NCBI GenBank assembly: GCA_023433585.1
Contig: JAEZCL010000157.1
Coordinates: 1-22,701, forward strand
Origin: Pseudomonadota bacterium
GTDB taxonomy: Bacteria; Pseudomonadota; Alphaproteobacteria; Caulobacterales; Caulobacteraceae
Direction of reading: 5' to 3'
Length of the DNA stretch: 22,701 nucleotides
Numbering within the stretch: position 1 is the stretch's first letter; each line of letters starts with the position of its first letter. Below, piece by piece: positions 14,904 through 22,701 of the stretch. The notes beneath the pieces are model-generated. The model was given only the letters and a program-made list of their open reading frames with translations, did no database searches and was not told the origin of the DNA. Made by a program: the position numbers and the translations under genes.

Positions 14904-16706
14904 ATGACCCTTCGACGCCTGATCCTGGCGGCGACCTCGGCTTTCGCCCTTGCTCTGTCCGCGCCCGCCCTGGCCCATGAGCAGGGCGAACCGCAGGGGC
15001 GGATCGCCGCGCAGGCGGAGGCTGACGCCCGGCTTGTGGCCCTGTTCGACGCTGACCAGGCGTGGAGCGTGGCCCGGACCGGGCGGAGTCCTGACGGAGA
15101 AGGCGGTTTCACCGCCGGCGACCGGCTGCCGCGCGTCGATCCGGCCAGCCAGCAGGAAGCGATCACGCATGCCGAGCAAATGCTCGCGCAACTTGATCTC
15201 ATACCCGCCGAATCCCTGAGCGATGAAAACCGGATTCATGCTGCGGTGTTCCGCACCCGGCTGGAGACTGTCCTTCTCGACGGCCGGTTCCGCGAGTGGG
15301 AGGCGCCGTTCAACAGCGACAGCTCGTTCTGGACCTATCTGGATGAGCGAGGGTTCCTGTCGACCGAGGACGACTATCGTCGATACCTGGCGCGGATGCG
15401 CGATATTCCCCGCTATTTCGCGGAGCACGAGGAGAACATGCGCGCGGGGCTGGCGCGCGGGTTCAGCATCCCGCGCGTGACCATTGAAGGCCGTGACACG
15501 TCGATCACTTCCTTCATCACCGATCCCGAAGCCAGCGCCTTCTACGCCGCCTTCCGGCAGATGCCGTCCAACATGCCGGCCGAAGACCAGGCGCGCCTGA
15601 GGGACGAGGCTCGCGCCGTGATCCGAGAGGTGGTGGTTCCGGCCTACGAAGGGCTGCTGGCCTTCTACAGGACGGAGTATCTGCCGCAGACGCGCACAAC
15701 GACATCGGCGGCTGATCTGCCGGACGGCGAGGCCTACTACGCCGCCCAGGTGCGCAAATACACCACCCTGGACATCACCCCGGACGAGGTCCGACAAATC
15801 GGCCTTTGGGAGGTCGCTCGCATCCAGGCCGAGATGCGCCAGACCATGCGTGACGCAGGGTTCGAGGGAAGTTTCGAGGACTTCCTTCATTTCCTGCGCA
15901 CGGACCCGCAGTTCTATGCGGAGACCCCGGAAGAGCTTCTGATGGTTTCGGCCTGGGTGGCCAAACGGGTGGATGGCCGGATCGGCGACGTCCTGGGTCG
16001 TCTGCCGCGCCGACGGTTCACCATCGTGCCGGTGCCGGATGCGTTGGCGCCCTTCTACACGGCGGGGCGGGGCGGCCTGGAGAGCTGCCAGATGAACACC
16101 CACAACCTGCCCAGCCGCCCCCTGTACCAGATCCCGGCGCTGACCCTGCACGAGTGCTCTCCCGGCCACAGCCTGCAGGCGGCCCTCGCCGAGGAGCAGG
16201 AGGCGGGGCCTGAGTTCCGGCGCTACACCTATTTTTCCGGGTATGGAGAGGGCTGGGGCCTCTACACCGAATGGCTCGGTGTCGAGATGGGGATCTATCG
16301 CACCCCCTACGAGCATTTCGGGCGGCTGTCCTATGAGATGTGGCGCGCCGCGCGACTGGTGATCGACACCGGGCTTCACCAGCAGGGCTGGTCGCGCCGG
16401 CAGGCCATCGACTATCTCGCCGCCCACACGGCCTTGTCGCAACACGAGGTGGAGACGGAGGTCGACCGGTACATCAGCTGGCCCGGCCAGGCTCTGTCCT
16501 ACAAGCTCGGCGAACTCACCATCCGGCGTCTGCGGCGCGAGGCGGAAGCCGCCCTGGGCTCCCATTTCGACCTGCGTCGGTTCCACGACGCCATCCTGGC
16601 TCTTGGCTCGGTGCCGTTGCCGGTGCTCGAGGCGCGCATCGAGCGCTTCATCGTGGACGAGACGGCCCGGGTTCCAGCGCCTCAGCCGGCCGACGCCGAC
16701 GCCTGA
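14904..16706 (+). CDS. Exported DUF885 family protein (putative zinc metallopeptidase)
   Basis: The 600-residue product starts with a Sec signal peptide (MTLRRLILAATSAFALALSA, cleavage near ALAHEQG). The DUF885 core is recognised by HECSPGH at residues 416-422, a HExxPGH variant of a zinc site, and by GYGEGWGLYTEW with Glu449 as a probable third ligand. The partner motifs ITPDEVRQIGLWEVARIQAEM and IDYLAAHTALSQHEVETEVD are typical of the family, and SWPGQALSYKLGEL is near the C-terminus. Members look like gluzincin-type peptidases of unsettled substrate. GGAG lies eight bases before the ATG. It sits 156 bp after the TonB receptor on the same strand, so a periplasmic role in trimming an imported substrate is likely but inferred. 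Confidence 0.9.
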   Translation: MTLRRLILAATSAFALALSAPALAHEQGEPQGRIAAQAEADARLVALFDADQAWSVARTGRSPDGEGGFTAGDRLPRVDPASQQEAITHAEQMLAQLDLIPAESLSDENRIHAAVFRTRLETVLLDGRFREWEAPFNSDSSFWTYLDERGFLSTEDDYRRYLARMRDIPRYFAEHEENMRAGLARGFSIPRVTIEGRDTSITSFITDPEASAFYAAFRQMPSNMPAEDQARLRDEARAVIREVVVPAYEGLLAFYRTEYLPQTRTTTSAADLPDGEAYYAAQVRKYTTLDITPDEVRQIGLWEVARIQAEMRQTMRDAGFEGSFEDFLHFLRTDPQFYAETPEELLMVSAWVAKRVDGRIGDVLGRLPRRRFTIVPVPDALAPFYTAGRGGLESCQMNTHNLPSRPLYQIPALTLHECSPGHSLQAALAEEQEAGPEFRRYTYFSGYGEGWGLYTEWLGVEMGIYRTPYEHFGRLSYEMWRAARLVIDTGLHQQGWSRRQAIDYLAAHTALSQHEVETEVDRYISWPGQALSYKLGELTIRRLRREAEAALGSHFDLRRFHDAILALGSVPLPVLEARIERFIVDETARVPAPQPADADA

Positions 16707-16717
16707 ACCCAGAACAA
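16703..16717 (+). repeat. Right copy of 15-bp direct repeat CTGAACCCAGAACAA
   Basis: Same orientation and sequence as 10986-11000. This copy straddles the TGA stop of the DUF885 gene and lies in the 44-bp gap before the convergent carboxylesterase. The rest of that gap shows nothing recognisable. Confidence 0.4.
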
Positions 16718-16750
16718 CGGCCAGAATCAAATTGGGGCGAAATCTGAGCT

Positions 16751-18325
16751 CTAGGTCCCCGGCTGGACGTACGGAATCCGGGCGAAGAATTCGCGCTCGT
16801 CGCCGCGCGGATCGTTCGCCATGCGGCTGTCCACGTCGAAGATCATGGTCTCGCGGTTTTCCAGGCCGTAGGGCGTCCATTCGGGCAGACCCGGATGGTT
16901 CGGGCTCCCGTTTCGCGCCAGGGCGATGAAGGCGTCGGCCATGCGGTCGGCCACCCCCTGGGCGCCCGGCTCGTTCACGCGGGATTCCGGGATCGTGACA
17001 TTGTCGAACACCAGGGCGATGTCGGCGGTGTGGAAGGCGCCGCGGCGGCCGCTGGCGATCGTCCCGGCGAAATCCAGCTGATAGACCCAGGCGGGGCTGC
17101 CCTGGCGCGCCCGCGCCTCCGCCTCGATGACCGCCGCGCGCCAGGACCGCCCGGCGGTGGTGGCGCCGATCAGCACCTGGTCCGGCGTCCAGTCCGGCTT
17201 CATGCGGCGATAGCCTTCGATGACCATCTCCGGCGCGATGTCGATGCGCATGACGTCGGGGCTGAGCCGCGCGGCCAGGGTGTCCCAGGTCAGGTTCGCG
17301 TTGGCCGGGTCATTGCCCATGAAGGCCAGGGTCTCTTCCCGGGTATTGCCGATCATCATGGGGATGTGCGCCGACTGGGCCGGGGCGTCCGGATAGAACG
17401 GGTGGCGGGGCAGGCTGCGGCCATCCAGGAGTGGCGCGAAATTGATCCCGCCGTAGCCGAGAACGGGGTCTTCGGCCGCCGAGACTTCCAGCAACCGGTC
17501 GACGGGCATGTCCCGCAGCCGGTGCGCCGTCTCGGGCGTCAGGCCCGCGCGATCCAGCATGGCCAGGGCGCGTTTGGTCCCGTTCAGGGGGCCGCAGGCG
17601 GTCACCTGCTGGCCGCTCATGGTGGCCGCCGCGTGGAACAGACCTGCGGCCTTCGGCATGGCCATGAGGGTGGCGATCTTGGCCCCGCCGCCGGACTGGC
17701 CGAACAGCATGACCCGGCCCGGATCGCCCCCGAAGGCGGCGATGTTGTCGCGCACCCACTCCAGCGCCAGGATCAGGTCCAGCTGACCCAGATTGCCGGA
17801 ATCCTCGAAGCCCTCGCCCGCCACGCGCGCGAAGGAGCCGTAGCCGAAGATATTCAGCCGGTGGTTCAGGGTCACCACCACCACGTCCCCGCGCCGGGCC
17901 AGCCGCGTTCCGTCATAGAGCGGATGCGATCCCGATCCGGTCGAGTAGCCGCCGCCGTGGATGTAGACCATCACCGGGCGCCGGGCGTGGTCGGTCCCGG
18001 GCGTCCAGACGTTCAGGAACAGGCAGTCCTCGGACGGGTTCTCCTCGCCGCCCCGCTGAGGGCAGGCCGCGCCGTAGTCGAACGCCTGAACCGGTTCGGT
18101 CCAAGGGCGCGGCGACTGGGGCGGCAGGAAGCGTCGGTAACCGGTGTCATCGCCGTAACGCAAACCCTTGAACACCGAGAGATCGCCCTCCCTCCGGCCG
18201 ACGACCGGGCCATGGGCGGTGCGCACGACCGGGGACGGCCCTTGCGCCCATACGCCGGACGGAAAGGCGGCGGCGGCCATGGCGGCGGCGCCGAGCGTGG
18301 TCAGGCCGCGTCGGGTCAGGGTCAT
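16751..18325 (-). CDS. Tat-exported type B carboxylesterase
   Basis: The ATG at 18325, eight bases after GGAGG, gives 524 residues starting MTLTRRGLTTLGAAAMAAAA, a twin-arginine signal with cleavage near VWA-QGP. The frame extends 29 residues further upstream, but that would bury the signal. The alpha/beta hydrolase features are SEDCLFLNVWTPG, the oxyanion hole VYIHGGGYSTGS, the nucleophile Ser211 in LFGQSGGGAK, a Glu near residue 331 (GNTREETLAF), and His432 (GAFHTADIALVF). The usual nucleophile elbow GESAGG is here GQSGGG, keeping the serine. Substrates are probably small esters in the periplasm. It diverges from the GNAT gene across 70 bp and is convergent with the DUF885 gene. Confidence 0.92.
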   Translation of the reverse strand: MTLTRRGLTTLGAAAMAAAAFPSGVWAQGPSPVVRTAHGPVVGRREGDLSVFKGLRYGDDTGYRRFLPPQSPRPWTEPVQAFDYGAACPQRGGEENPSEDCLFLNVWTPGTDHARRPVMVYIHGGGYSTGSGSHPLYDGTRLARRGDVVVVTLNHRLNIFGYGSFARVAGEGFEDSGNLGQLDLILALEWVRDNIAAFGGDPGRVMLFGQSGGGAKIATLMAMPKAAGLFHAAATMSGQQVTACGPLNGTKRALAMLDRAGLTPETAHRLRDMPVDRLLEVSAAEDPVLGYGGINFAPLLDGRSLPRHPFYPDAPAQSAHIPMMIGNTREETLAFMGNDPANANLTWDTLAARLSPDVMRIDIAPEMVIEGYRRMKPDWTPDQVLIGATTAGRSWRAAVIEAEARARQGSPAWVYQLDFAGTIASGRRGAFHTADIALVFDNVTIPESRVNEPGAQGVADRMADAFIALARNGSPNHPGLPEWTPYGLENRETMIFDVDSRMANDPRGDEREFFARIPYVQPGT

Positions 18326-18395
18326 GACGATTTCCTCCGGTCGCAGGGGGCGGCGGCTCTGGCGTCCGCGTCGCTTCGACCCCACTGTTCGCATC

Positions 18396-18890
18396 ATGAG
18401 CCCGTCCGTCAACGCCGAAAGCCCGCCTCAGTCCCATGGCGTCATCGTCCCGTTCGAACCCCGCCACGCGGAAGCCTGGAGAACCCTGAACGAGGCGTGG
18501 ATCAGCCGCCTGTTCGTCATCGAGCCCAAGGACCGCCTGATCCTGGACGATCCCGAGGGTCAGGTTCTGGCGCCGGGCGGCCGCATCCTCATGGCCGAGA
18601 TCGAAGGGCGGGCGACGGGATGCTGCGCCCTGATCGCCATGGGCGACGGCGGCTATGAACTGGCCAAGATGGCGGTGGACGAGACCCTTCGCGGCCGGGG
18701 CATCGGCAAGCGCCTGATGGGCGCGGCCGTCGATCTGGCGCGCGGCCTGAACGCTTCGCGCCTCTATATCGAGACCAATTCGTCCCTGGCCGGCGCCATC
18801 GGCCTTTATGAAGCCTTCGGCTTCGTCCACCTGCCGCCACGCCCGACCCCATACGCCCGGGTCGACGTCTGGATGGAGCTGAAGCTCTGA
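18396..18890 (+). CDS. GNAT family N-acetyltransferase
   Basis: The 164-residue product starting MSPSVNAESPPQSHG has the GNAT fold. The acetyl-CoA pyrophosphate loop is RGRGIGKRLMG in the strand-helix motif ELAKMAVDETLRGRGIGKRL (about residues 89-108), followed by ASRLYIETNSSLAGAIGLYE and AFGFVHLPP of motif B. Members acetylate amines on small molecules or proteins using acetyl-CoA; the acceptor here is unknown. The frame remains open upstream through the divergent carboxylesterase, but the GNAT similarity begins after the ATG at 18396, which lies in the short divergent gap. The stop codon abuts that of the convergent LOG-family gene with no spacer. Confidence 0.9.
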   Translation: MSPSVNAESPPQSHGVIVPFEPRHAEAWRTLNEAWISRLFVIEPKDRLILDDPEGQVLAPGGRILMAEIEGRATGCCALIAMGDGGYELAKMAVDETLRGRGIGKRLMGAAVDLARGLNASRLYIETNSSLAGAIGLYEAFGFVHLPPRPTPYARVDVWMELKL

Positions 18891-19679
18891 CTATTCGATG
18901 TCCTGGTGGGGCCGCAGCCCGCCTTCCAGCAGCGCGGCCCAGACGCCCTCGGCGTCGTCGGCATAGCGGAACAGCTCCAGGTCCTTCGGCGCGATGACGC
19001 CGTGCTCGATCAGGGTTTCGAACCCGATCACCGCGCGCCAGTAGGCTTCGTCGAACAGGACGATCGGGATCGGCGGCGCCTTGCCGGTCTGGCGCAGGGT
19101 CAGGATCTCGAACAGTTCATCCAGGGTGCCGAACCCGCCCGGGAACACCACCAGCGCGTTGGCCCGCATGGCCAGGTGCATCTTGCGCATGGCGAAATAG
19201 TGGAACCGGAAGGTCAGGTCCGGGGTGGTCCAGGGGTTCGGCTCCTGTTCGTGCGGCAGGGTGATGTTGAAGCCGATGGACGGTGCGCCCGCCTCTATGG
19301 CCCCTCGGTTGGCCGCCTCCATGACGCCTGGCCCGCCGCCGGTGGTGATGACGTTGTCGCGCACGCCGTCGCCCCGGCACAGGGCGCCGCCGCGTTCCGA
19401 GGCGATGCGTCCGAACAGGCGCGCCTGTTCGTACCAGTATCCGTGACGCCCCGGCCCGTTCTCGCCGAAACGGGCGCTGCCGAACACCACGATGGTGGAG
19501 CGCACGCCCCAGGCGCGCAGGTGCTCCTCGGCCTTGGCGTATTCCAGCTGGAAGCGCACGCCCCGCATGGAGTCGCCCAGCATGAAGTCCTGGTCCAGGG
19601 CGGCCAGCCGATAGGCGACGGAGGCCATCTGTTCGGCGTTGGAGGGCGGGGCGGAATCGGGAGCCATGTCGTCGGTCAT
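18891..19679 (-). CDS. LOG family (TIGR00730) Rossmann-fold protein
   Basis: The start at 19679 gives 262 residues (MTDDMAPDSAPPSNAEQ). The Lonely Guy/YgdH-like motifs are GGGPGVMEAANRGA and PGGFGTLDELFEILT, with VFGSARFG forming the first Rossmann strand near residue 65. The PGGxGTxxE motif with its Glu is that of cytokinin-type nucleoside monophosphate phosphoribohydrolases, which release adenine-type bases from their 5'-monophosphates. The bacterial long forms like this one are often annotated as lysine decarboxylase, which is a historical error. A helical N-terminal extension precedes the core. The ribosome site is weak, and an internal ATG four codons later is possible. The frame stays open upstream into the caspase gene, but that part has no similarity I recognise. 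Confidence 0.88.
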   Translation of the reverse strand: MTDDMAPDSAPPSNAEQMASVAYRLAALDQDFMLGDSMRGVRFQLEYAKAEEHLRAWGVRSTIVVFGSARFGENGPGRHGYWYEQARLFGRIASERGGALCRGDGVRDNVITTGGGPGVMEAANRGAIEAGAPSIGFNITLPHEQEPNPWTTPDLTFRFHYFAMRKMHLAMRANALVVFPGGFGTLDELFEILTLRQTGKAPPIPIVLFDEAYWRAVIGFETLIEHGVIAPKDLELFRYADDAEGVWAALLEGGLRPHQDIE

Positions 19680-19765
19680 GGCGCGATGTTTAGCAGGCGG
19701 GGAGGGACAGTCTAATCGGGTCATGCTGCTCCCCCGCTCACAAGGGCTCATGGGGAGGCTCGAAT

Positions 19766-22081
19766 CTATTCCCCGCTCTCCACCCGCCACGAGAACCGGC
19801 GCACGGCGATGTTGTCGGGCCGGACCGGTGCGGCGGCCGAGCGGACGGCGCCGAAGCGGGCTTCGTCCAGCAGGGCCATCAGGGGCGTCGTCGTGTCGCC
19901 CGAGCGGGTCAGTTCGGACGGGCTCATGGCCTGGCGGGAGTCCACGCCGGGCTGGGCCAGGCGGGCGAAGCCGGCCGGGGCGCCGCCCTGGCGGTCGGCC
20001 AGCACGGCGATCACGGCCATCTCCTCGCGCGGGATGCGGGCCGGGTCGGCCGGGTCCATCTGGATGGCCGTCATGCGGGCGCGGCCCGGCTCGAAACGCA
20101 CGGCCGGGCGCCCGTCCATCCACGGCAGGGCCCAGATCGCCGCGTCGGACGACAAGCCCAGCGGCGTCACGTCCAGGGTCGTCTGGCCGTCGTTGACGAT
20201 GCGCACGAAGATCACGTCGCAGGGCCGCAGCACCGGCGGGTTCATCCCCTCCAGCCCCAGCGCCTCGAACGGGACGGCGTCGGCGGGCGGCCGGTCGGTC
20301 AGGCCCCGGTGGCCGGGGTGGTAGGGCGGGCACGCGCCGGGCCGGACGTCCGCCGGGCGCCACAGATAAAGCTCGGTCCTGAGCTCGCCCACGCCTGCGG
20401 ACGGCGTTTCGTCGAAGACGGCCAGCAGCCGCCGAACCCGCCAGGACCGCGCCGAGCGCAGCACGGCGTCGGCCAGGGCCTGGCGCCGCCACAGCGCGGC
20501 CTGGGCCGGACGCAGGTCGTCGGCGGGGGACAGGTCGATACGCCCCACCACGGCGCCCGCAGTCCGCGCATCGGGGCTTTCGGACAGGATGACGTCGCCC
20601 TCGGGCGCCTGATGCAGATAGAGCTCAGCCTCTTCGCCCGGTGCGACGATCTCCACGCCGATGTCTCCGGCCGCGTCAGACAGGAACCGGGCCAGGGGAT
20701 GACGCGGCGCATGCCCTTGCGGCGACGCCACGCGATAGGCCAGGGACGCGCCGCGCTCGATCACGCGCACGGACCAGAGACGCTCGTCGGTGTAGGGGCG
20801 GCCCTCGGGCGTGCGCAGGTCCGCCCAGTCGACGGCGCGTGCGCCTTCGCCGTCTGCGGGAATCAAGCGCGCGCGGGCCGGACCCACATCCGCCGCACGA
20901 CCGTACAGGACGACCCGCTCGCGCCCGTCGCGCGTTTCCGACAGGGTGACCAGGCTGCCTTCGGTCAGGCCGTGCAGCGCCCCCGCGTTCAGGGTCAGGC
21001 CCTCCAGCCCCACGCGCCCGTCCGCGATCCTCAGGGCCGGCTTCAGCACCGTCCAGGGCGGGGTGTCGCCGGCGCCGCGCCCCAGGATCGGCCGGTCCAG
21101 CTGGCCCTCGAACTGGGCCGGGGCCTCCAGCCGCACGGCCCGGTCGCGCACATCGTGTTCGATCAGGCTGGCCTGGACCCGCGCGGCGATGTCGGCCCAG
21201 GTGGCGGCGGTCGGGTCGGACAGGGCGGCGGCCATATAGACGCTGAGCAGGCCGTGCGGGGCGCGGTCCGGCCCCTCGGCCCAGATGGGCGCCATGCCCT
21301 GCATGGCCCGGTCGCCCGCCGGAGCCGCGAAGAAGGCGGCGTAGGCGCCGATGCGGCGGTCCTGCGTCGTCGGGCGCGGTTCGCCGACCTCCAGCCGGGG
21401 CGCGCGGCCTGAACGGCTGAAGTCGGCCCGCCCGCGCGTGGCGTCGCCCGCGTGGCAGAAATCGCCGATGAACGCCACGTCCACACCCAGCCCGCGCAGC
21501 CTGTCGATGTAGCGGCCGATCTCGTTGTCGATCAGCACGCCCTCCAGCGGATCGAGCCGGACATGATCGTAATCCGCCGCTGCGATCCGGTAGCCGGCGG
21601 GCAGGAACACCTCGTCCAGCCCGCTGAGCTCTGATCCCCGGATCGCCTCGCGCTGGCGCCAGCCGTGACCCGCCAGATGGATCACCGCCTGGTCTCCCGG
21701 CCGCGCCGTGTCCAGCAGGGCGTCCAGCGCCGCCCGGATCGCGGCCAGGTCCGGCGTTCCCGCGATCGGAACCTCATAACGGCGGCGATAGCGGGCCTGG
21801 TCCGCGCCGGTGGTCAGGATGCGGATGTCGCCCGGATCGGCGCCCCGATCGACCAGCACGTCGGCCATCAACAGCACGTCGTTGCGCGGCCCGGACAGGT
21901 CCCCCAGCCCCAGGGGGTCGTCGCCATAGTCCGACACGCCGACCAGCACCGCCAGGATGCGCGGCGGATCGGCCTCGGCCGCGCGCCCGGCCGTCACGGG
22001 CGCCCAGACCAGCAGGCACAGCAGGGCCGCAATCAGGCGGACCGGTTCCCAGGGCCAGGAGGTGCTGCGGCGACCCGTCAT
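19766..22081 (-). CDS. Exported caspase family (C14) protein with DUF4384-like C-terminal region
   Basis: The ATG at 22081 gives 771 residues beginning MTGRRSTSWPWEPVRLIAAL, a basic then hydrophobic Sec-type signal ending near GRAAEA. The caspase domain (about residues 40-320) begins ILAVLVGVSDYGDDPLGLGD. It has the catalytic His139 (IHLAGHGW) and Cys209 (FIGDFCHAGDA), the His-Cys dyad of clan CD. The middle part is not recognised. The end (about 590-700, PCDVIFVRIVNDGQTTLDV to REEMAVIAVLADRQGG) resembles DUF4384, a beta domain often joined to bacterial caspases and CHAT proteins. It starts 2 bp after the CHAT gene stop, so they form an operon. An upstream ATG at 22120 would overlap the CHAT gene. 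Substrate and activation signal are unknown. Confidence 0.85.
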   Translation of the reverse strand: MTGRRSTSWPWEPVRLIAALLCLLVWAPVTAGRAAEADPPRILAVLVGVSDYGDDPLGLGDLSGPRNDVLLMADVLVDRGADPGDIRILTTGADQARYRRRYEVPIAGTPDLAAIRAALDALLDTARPGDQAVIHLAGHGWRQREAIRGSELSGLDEVFLPAGYRIAAADYDHVRLDPLEGVLIDNEIGRYIDRLRGLGVDVAFIGDFCHAGDATRGRADFSRSGRAPRLEVGEPRPTTQDRRIGAYAAFFAAPAGDRAMQGMAPIWAEGPDRAPHGLLSVYMAAALSDPTAATWADIAARVQASLIEHDVRDRAVRLEAPAQFEGQLDRPILGRGAGDTPPWTVLKPALRIADGRVGLEGLTLNAGALHGLTEGSLVTLSETRDGRERVVLYGRAADVGPARARLIPADGEGARAVDWADLRTPEGRPYTDERLWSVRVIERGASLAYRVASPQGHAPRHPLARFLSDAAGDIGVEIVAPGEEAELYLHQAPEGDVILSESPDARTAGAVVGRIDLSPADDLRPAQAALWRRQALADAVLRSARSWRVRRLLAVFDETPSAGVGELRTELYLWRPADVRPGACPPYHPGHRGLTDRPPADAVPFEALGLEGMNPPVLRPCDVIFVRIVNDGQTTLDVTPLGLSSDAAIWALPWMDGRPAVRFEPGRARMTAIQMDPADPARIPREEMAVIAVLADRQGGAPAGFARLAQPGVDSRQAMSPSELTRSGDTTTPLMALLDEARFGAVRSAAAPVRPDNIAVRRFSWRVESGE

Positions 22082-22083
22082 GC

Positions 22084-22701
22084 TCAGCCCGGCTCGCCCA
22101 CCAGGGTGAACGGCGCCCAATAGGCCGGGTGCGCCCAGCGGGGATTGTCGCGCACCGCTCGCATGCCTTCGCGCAGGGCGCGGGCGCGCTCGCCGATGTC
22201 GGCGTCGTCGAGCGCGGCGAAGGTGCGGGTCATCAGCTCGGTGGTGGCGGCGTCCGACACCTCCCAGTGCGACACCACCAGCGAGCGCGCGCCCGCATAG
22301 AAGAAGGCCCGCGCCAGGCCCGACAGGCCCTCGCCGCCCGGCCGCCCGTCCGAAGCGGCGGTGTTGCAGGCCGACAGCACCACGAAATCGGCGTTCAGCC
22401 GCAGTTGGGCGGCCTCCGAGGCGGTCAGATAGCCGTCGTCCTCAGCCGTGGCGACGGCGGGCGGGGTCAGGACCAGTCCCGGCTCGGCCTGGTCCGATCC
22501 GGCCAGCAGGCCGTGGGTCGAGAACACCACGAAGCGGGCGCGCGACAGGGCCTCGGCGTCGGTGCGGCGCACGGCCGTCTCGGTCGCGGCCGCGCCGGTG
22601 CGCACCAGGCTGCGGGGGAAGCGCGCCTGCAGCGTCTGAAGCTCCGCCAGGGAGCCGGGCAGGGCGGGCAGGGCGCGCAGGCGCTCCACGTCGGCCAGCA
22701 C
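22084..22701 (-). CDS. CHAT domain protein, C-terminal part (runs off the window)
   Basis: The 205 visible residues form a CHAT (caspase HetF-associated with TPRs) peptidase domain. The catalytic His is in FVVFSTHGLLAG (residue 63 of the visible part) and Cys in FVVLSACNTAASDG (residue 112), followed by GGEGLSGLARAFFYAGARSL and the C-terminal AHPAYWAPFTLVG, all characteristic of CHAT. The first codon at the window edge is GTG and is probably internal. In this family, TPR repeats and often a signal peptide lie upstream of such a domain, so most of the gene should be outside the window. The stop is 2 bp before the caspase gene. Known CHAT proteases include separase-like enzymes that cut a partner protein when activated. 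Confidence 0.9.
   Translation of the reverse strand: MLADVERLRALPALPGSLAELQTLQARFPRSLVRTGAAATETAVRRTDAEALSRARFVVFSTHGLLAGSDQAEPGLVLTPPAVATAEDDGYLTASEAAQLRLNADFVVLSACNTAASDGRPGGEGLSGLARAFFYAGARSLVVSHWEVSDAATTELMTRTFAALDDADIGERARALREGMRAVRDNPRWAHPAYWAPFTLVGEPG

Noticed and set aside
14760..16880. 706-codon open frame on the minus strand opposite the DUF885 gene
   Set aside because: It has low-complexity Arg/Gly/His composition and no motif, and the plus strand encodes a well-matched exported DUF885 protein with a ribosome site and signal peptide.
19729..19757. CTCCCC/GGGGAG inverted repeat in the gap between the caspase and LOG genes
   Set aside because: The arms are only 6 bp, simple G/C runs, with a 17-nt loop; such pairs are common by chance in this GC-rich DNA.
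19680..20492. Upstream extension of the LOG-family frame into the caspase gene
   Set aside because: The extra N-terminal sequence has shadow-frame composition, and the LOG protein begins normally at 19679.
1..22701. CRISPR arrays, tRNA or rRNA genes and insertion sequences
   Set aside because: No regularly spaced repeats, tRNA-like clover-leaf sequences, rRNA segments or transposase motifs were seen by eye.

Overview
The window looks like chromosomal DNA of a GC-rich alphaproteobacterium, most likely of the Caulobacteraceae (Brevundimonas/Caulobacter type). This is inferred from gene content: a fabA-fabB-fabI fatty acid set, HslV with a short leader before its catalytic Thr, a large TonB-dependent receptor beside exported peptidases, and many Tat or Sec signal peptides. 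No rRNA, tRNA, CRISPR array or insertion sequence was seen.

Left part (1-5841, all minus strand): reading in the direction of transcription there is a double SH3 secreted protein, fabA, fabB, a Fic-family AMPylase-type gene, fabI, trmD and rplS. FabA/FabB make unsaturated fatty acids and FabI is the enoyl-ACP reductase. TrmD methylates G37 of tRNA and L19 is a ribosomal protein. The Fic gene is less GC-rich than everything around it and sits inside the otherwise compact fab series. It is followed after 24 bp by fabI and preceded by a 12-bp inverted repeat 19 bp after the fabB stop.

Middle part (5897-10963): a D-2-hydroxyacid dehydrogenase and a Tat-exported S9 prolyl oligopeptidase-like enzyme (plus), a MoeB/ThiF-type adenylyltransferase overlapping the peptidase tail (minus), a short BLUF blue-light photoreceptor (minus, probable GTG start), and hslV (plus) without hslU beside it.

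Accessory-looking module (about 10986-16717): an XRE-cupin regulator (minus) diverges from a 971-aa TonB-dependent receptor and a DUF885 metallopeptidase-like protein (plus). Nested palindromes in a sharply AT-rich patch separate the regulator from the receptor. A 15-bp direct repeat lies at both ends. The simplest reading is a regulated system for taking up and cleaving a peptide or related substrate, but that is inference.

Right part (16751-22701): a Tat-exported type B carboxylesterase (minus) diverges from a GNAT acetyltransferase (plus), whose stop codon abuts that of a LOG-family Rossmann protein (minus). The window ends with two minus-strand caspase-clan genes 2 bp apart: the C-terminal part of a CHAT-domain protease and a complete, probably exported, caspase (C14) protein with a DUF4384-like tail. 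This CHAT-caspase pair is the most intriguing candidate for an undescribed system in the window.
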